From the NCBI GenBank assembly GCA_016872855.1, contig VGYV01000004.1, forward strand, positions 1-36,963: a stretch of DNA of 36,963 nt. Reading direction: 5' to 3'. A program made the position numbers and the translations under genes. The notes beneath the pieces are model-generated. The model searched no databases. It was not told the origin of the DNA and saw nothing but the letters and a program-made list of their open reading frames with translations. The DNA is from Planctomycetota bacterium (GTDB lineage Bacteria > Planctomycetota > PUPC01 > DSUN01). Below are positions 35,014 through 36,963 of the stretch, piece by piece. How positions within the stretch are numbered: the first letter of the stretch is position 1; each line of letters begins with the position of its first letter.

Positions 35014-36495
35014 TCACTTGAGGTCGAAGGCGAAAAGCCGGGCGTTGCGCAGGGCGAACGCCAGGCGAATGGTCCTCCCCCGGACTGTGCTGAGGGACAG
35101 CTTCCAGGCCACCGGGGCGGCCAGGGAGTCGTCGGCGATGGGCGAGCAGTCCTGCGTCGCGAAGCCGGGGATCGCCTTGCCCGCTTCGTCGAGGATCTCG
35201 ACCCTCGCCTCGCCGCCCTCGACCGCGACGTTGAGGGTGATTGCCTCGGCGTCCAGGATGAGGGGCGGGGTGACGAGGCGCCCGGGCTTGTCTCCCGCCT
35301 CGCGGGCGACGTAGCGGTCGCGGCGCATCCTCACGAGGCCGATCTGCCGCTCCTCGAAGCGGTTGACCTTGTGGCCACGCTTGTAGCCGCCGTAGTAGAG
35401 GTAGACCTGGTCGCCGACGGGGAGCTGCTCGTCAACCCAGGCGTGGGCGTGGTCCCAGGCGCCCTTGCGCGGGTCGCGGTCGAAGAAAGGCGTGCGGTCG
35501 CGCACCCAGGTCTCGCCGTCGCGTGTCCAGGCGAGGGTGGTGTAGCCGATGCCGTATTGGTCGGGCGGGTCGGGCGGCGTGTCGGCCTTCAGGTCGTCGC
35601 GGAGCACCTTGACCATGCCAATGAGCAGGCTGCCGCGCGCCAGATAGCCGTCCATCGCGTAGAACTGCGTCTCCCCCTCGTCAAGCTTCGGGTCGGGCAC
35701 CAGGATGTGGTGCGGCGTGGTCCAGGTGAGGAGGTCCTGGCTCGTGCTCTGCATTGTCACGCGACGGCGGCCCTTCCAGGGGCCTCCGATGTAGACGGAG
35801 GCCGTGGCGAAGTAGCGGTTGCGGATGGGGTCGCGGGCGATGCCCGTGATGTCGTGGTTGTGGGGGAGGACCACGCCTGGGGCAAGCGGCGTCCACGCCA
35901 GGCCATCGGGCGAGGCGGCCGCGCAGAGGCCCCCGCCGTGCCACCAGCCGAGCTTGAAGCGCTTAGGGAGGTCGGCGTAGCCCGGCCCCTCGTCAATCAC
36001 GCTCGCCCCGAACTGGATTGGGGCGGGGTCGCGCAGCACGCGGTGGGGACGGAGCCAGCGTATGCCGTCGGGCGATTCCAGGTAGCCGACGTGGGATGCC
36101 CCCATGTTCCGGTCCTCGCGTCGGCAGCCGTACCAGATGCGGAAGCGGCCCGTCGCTGCGTCACGCAGCACCGTCATATAGGGCTGGAAGCAGCCGTCCT
36201 CCTTCCCCGTCACGAGCGGGCTGGGGATCGCGGGGTCGCGCTCCGGCACGTTGACCTTGCGCGTGACACCTTCGCTGGATTCGATGAGGTAGTCGTCGAG
36301 GAACAGGTGCGGCCCGCTGGCCAGGCGAATCGGCGCCTTCGGGGCGCCTTGCTTCTGCACGCCATAGATGGCCGCGTGCTCTGTTGACAAGGCGACTTGT
36401 TCGGCAGGCAGTGGCGGGCGGCGCTCTGCCGCGCCCGCCGCCAGGCACACGACGCCGAACAACATCGCGAATGCCGCTAGATCGTGCGCAATCAT
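35014..36495 (-). CDS. secreted glycosyl-hydrolase-like (GH32/43-type propeller) hypothetical protein
   Basis: Signal MIAHDLAAFAMLFGVVCLAAGAAE; HLFLDDYLIESSEGVTRKVN, RFRIWYGCRRE, GYLESPDGIRWLRP. Confidence 0.7.
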   Translation of the reverse strand: MIAHDLAAFAMLFGVVCLAAGAAERRPPLPAEQVALSTEHAAIYGVQKQGAPKAPIRLASGPHLFLDDYLIESSEGVTRKVNVPERDPAIPSPLVTGKEDGCFQPYMTVLRDAATGRFRIWYGCRREDRNMGASHVGYLESPDGIRWLRPHRVLRDPAPIQFGASVIDEGPGYADLPKRFKLGWWHGGGLCAAASPDGLAWTPLAPGVVLPHNHDITGIARDPIRNRYFATASVYIGGPWKGRRRVTMQSTSQDLLTWTTPHHILVPDPKLDEGETQFYAMDGYLARGSLLIGMVKVLRDDLKADTPPDPPDQYGIGYTTLAWTRDGETWVRDRTPFFDRDPRKGAWDHAHAWVDEQLPVGDQVYLYYGGYKRGHKVNRFEERQIGLVRMRRDRYVAREAGDKPGRLVTPPLILDAEAITLNVAVEGGEARVEILDEAGKAIPGFATQDCSPIADDSLAAPVAWKLSLSTVRGRTIRLAFALRNARLFAFDLK

Positions 36496-36564
36496 CTCTC
36501 ACCCCGGTTGCTCGATGTGGTCCGCATAGTGTAGCAGCGGCGAGCCCTCTTCGCCAGCGCCGCC

Positions 36565-36593
36565 TTGACTTCCCGGCGGGATGCGGGCATACT
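36565..36593 (+). promoter_or_regulatory. sigma70-like promoter TTGACT-N17-CATACT
   Basis: 31 nt upstream of ATG 36625. Confidence 0.55.
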
Positions 36594-36624
36594 CGTCCCG
36601 TGTCCGCGCCTCCAGGAGCCTCGC

Positions 36625-36963
36625 ATGCATTCCTGTGGCGCCCGGCTCGTGATGGACTTCGGGCCGGCTCTGGTTTCCCTTCTCATCACCCCAGTGTTCT
36701 CGGGAGAGAAGCGCATGGACGACGACGTTGCGTTGGCCCCCTCGCCGCTGAACACCACGCCCGGCGCGGAGTACGCCGCCGGCGTGCGGATGTTCCAGGG
36801 CATCCCGACCCTCGAGCGCTCGCCCAAGGGCCGGCTCTGGGCCGCCTGGTACGGCGGCGGAGTGACCGAGGACCGCCACAACTACGTAATGCTCGCCACC
36901 AGCGGCGACGACGGGCGGACCTGGTCGCCGCTGAAGCTGGTGATTGACCCCGACCGCGACGGG
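36625..36963 (+). CDS. sialidase/BNR-repeat family protein, 5' part (runs off window)
   Basis: SD ccaggagcctcgcATG; MHSCGARLVMDFGPALVSLLITPVFSGEKRMDDDVALAPSPLNTTPGAEYAAGVRMFQGIPTLERSPKGRLWAAWYGGGVTEDRHNYVMLATSGDDGRTWSPLKLVIDPD. Not in the ORF track because the frame is still open at the window end. Confidence 0.8.
   Translation, partial: MHSCGARLVMDFGPALVSLLITPVFSGEKRMDDDVALAPSPLNTTPGAEYAAGVRMFQGIPTLERSPKGRLWAAWYGGGVTEDRHNYVMLATSGDDGRTWSPLKLVIDPDRDG

Noticed and set aside
1-36963. tRNA, rRNA, or phage structural genes.
   Set aside because: None recognised by eye; a tRNAscan/Infernal run would be needed to exclude small RNAs.

Overview
High-GC accessory-rich bacterial window. Gene content (PEP-CTERM/LamG protein, PQQ-propeller protein, Gfo/Idh/MocA, DegT, DUF5107-TPR, heparinase, sialidase-like) suggests a Planctomycetota/Verrucomicrobiota-type genome; that taxonomic guess is inference only. 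About 20 CDS are supported. They include a truncated YedE-like gene, an alginate-export-type porin, a membrane phosphodiesterase, a NapH-like polyferredoxin with a 44-aa CxxC mini-protein missing from the ORF track, and an IS200/RAYT-type transposase. They also include an XPB-like helicase and a Bax1/DUF790-like nuclease separated by an orphan RHH antitoxin-like gene, and a DUF4143 ATPase. Two genes appear to be split by single-base frameshifts. The most striking signal is a dense population of short palindromic repeats. A REP-like composite (hairpin + CCACGGGCTCACGCCCGTGGCTAT + hairpin) occurs as near-identical direct copies either side of the RAYT-type transposase. A ~107-119 bp GC-rich element occurs three times, twice inside ORFs that stay open. 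Several other palindromes sit in frame inside large genes or supply or overlap the stop codons of at least four genes. Two nested-palindrome, MITE-like elements are also present. No tRNA, rRNA or CRISPR array was recognised. All family assignments are by eye; no database search was run.
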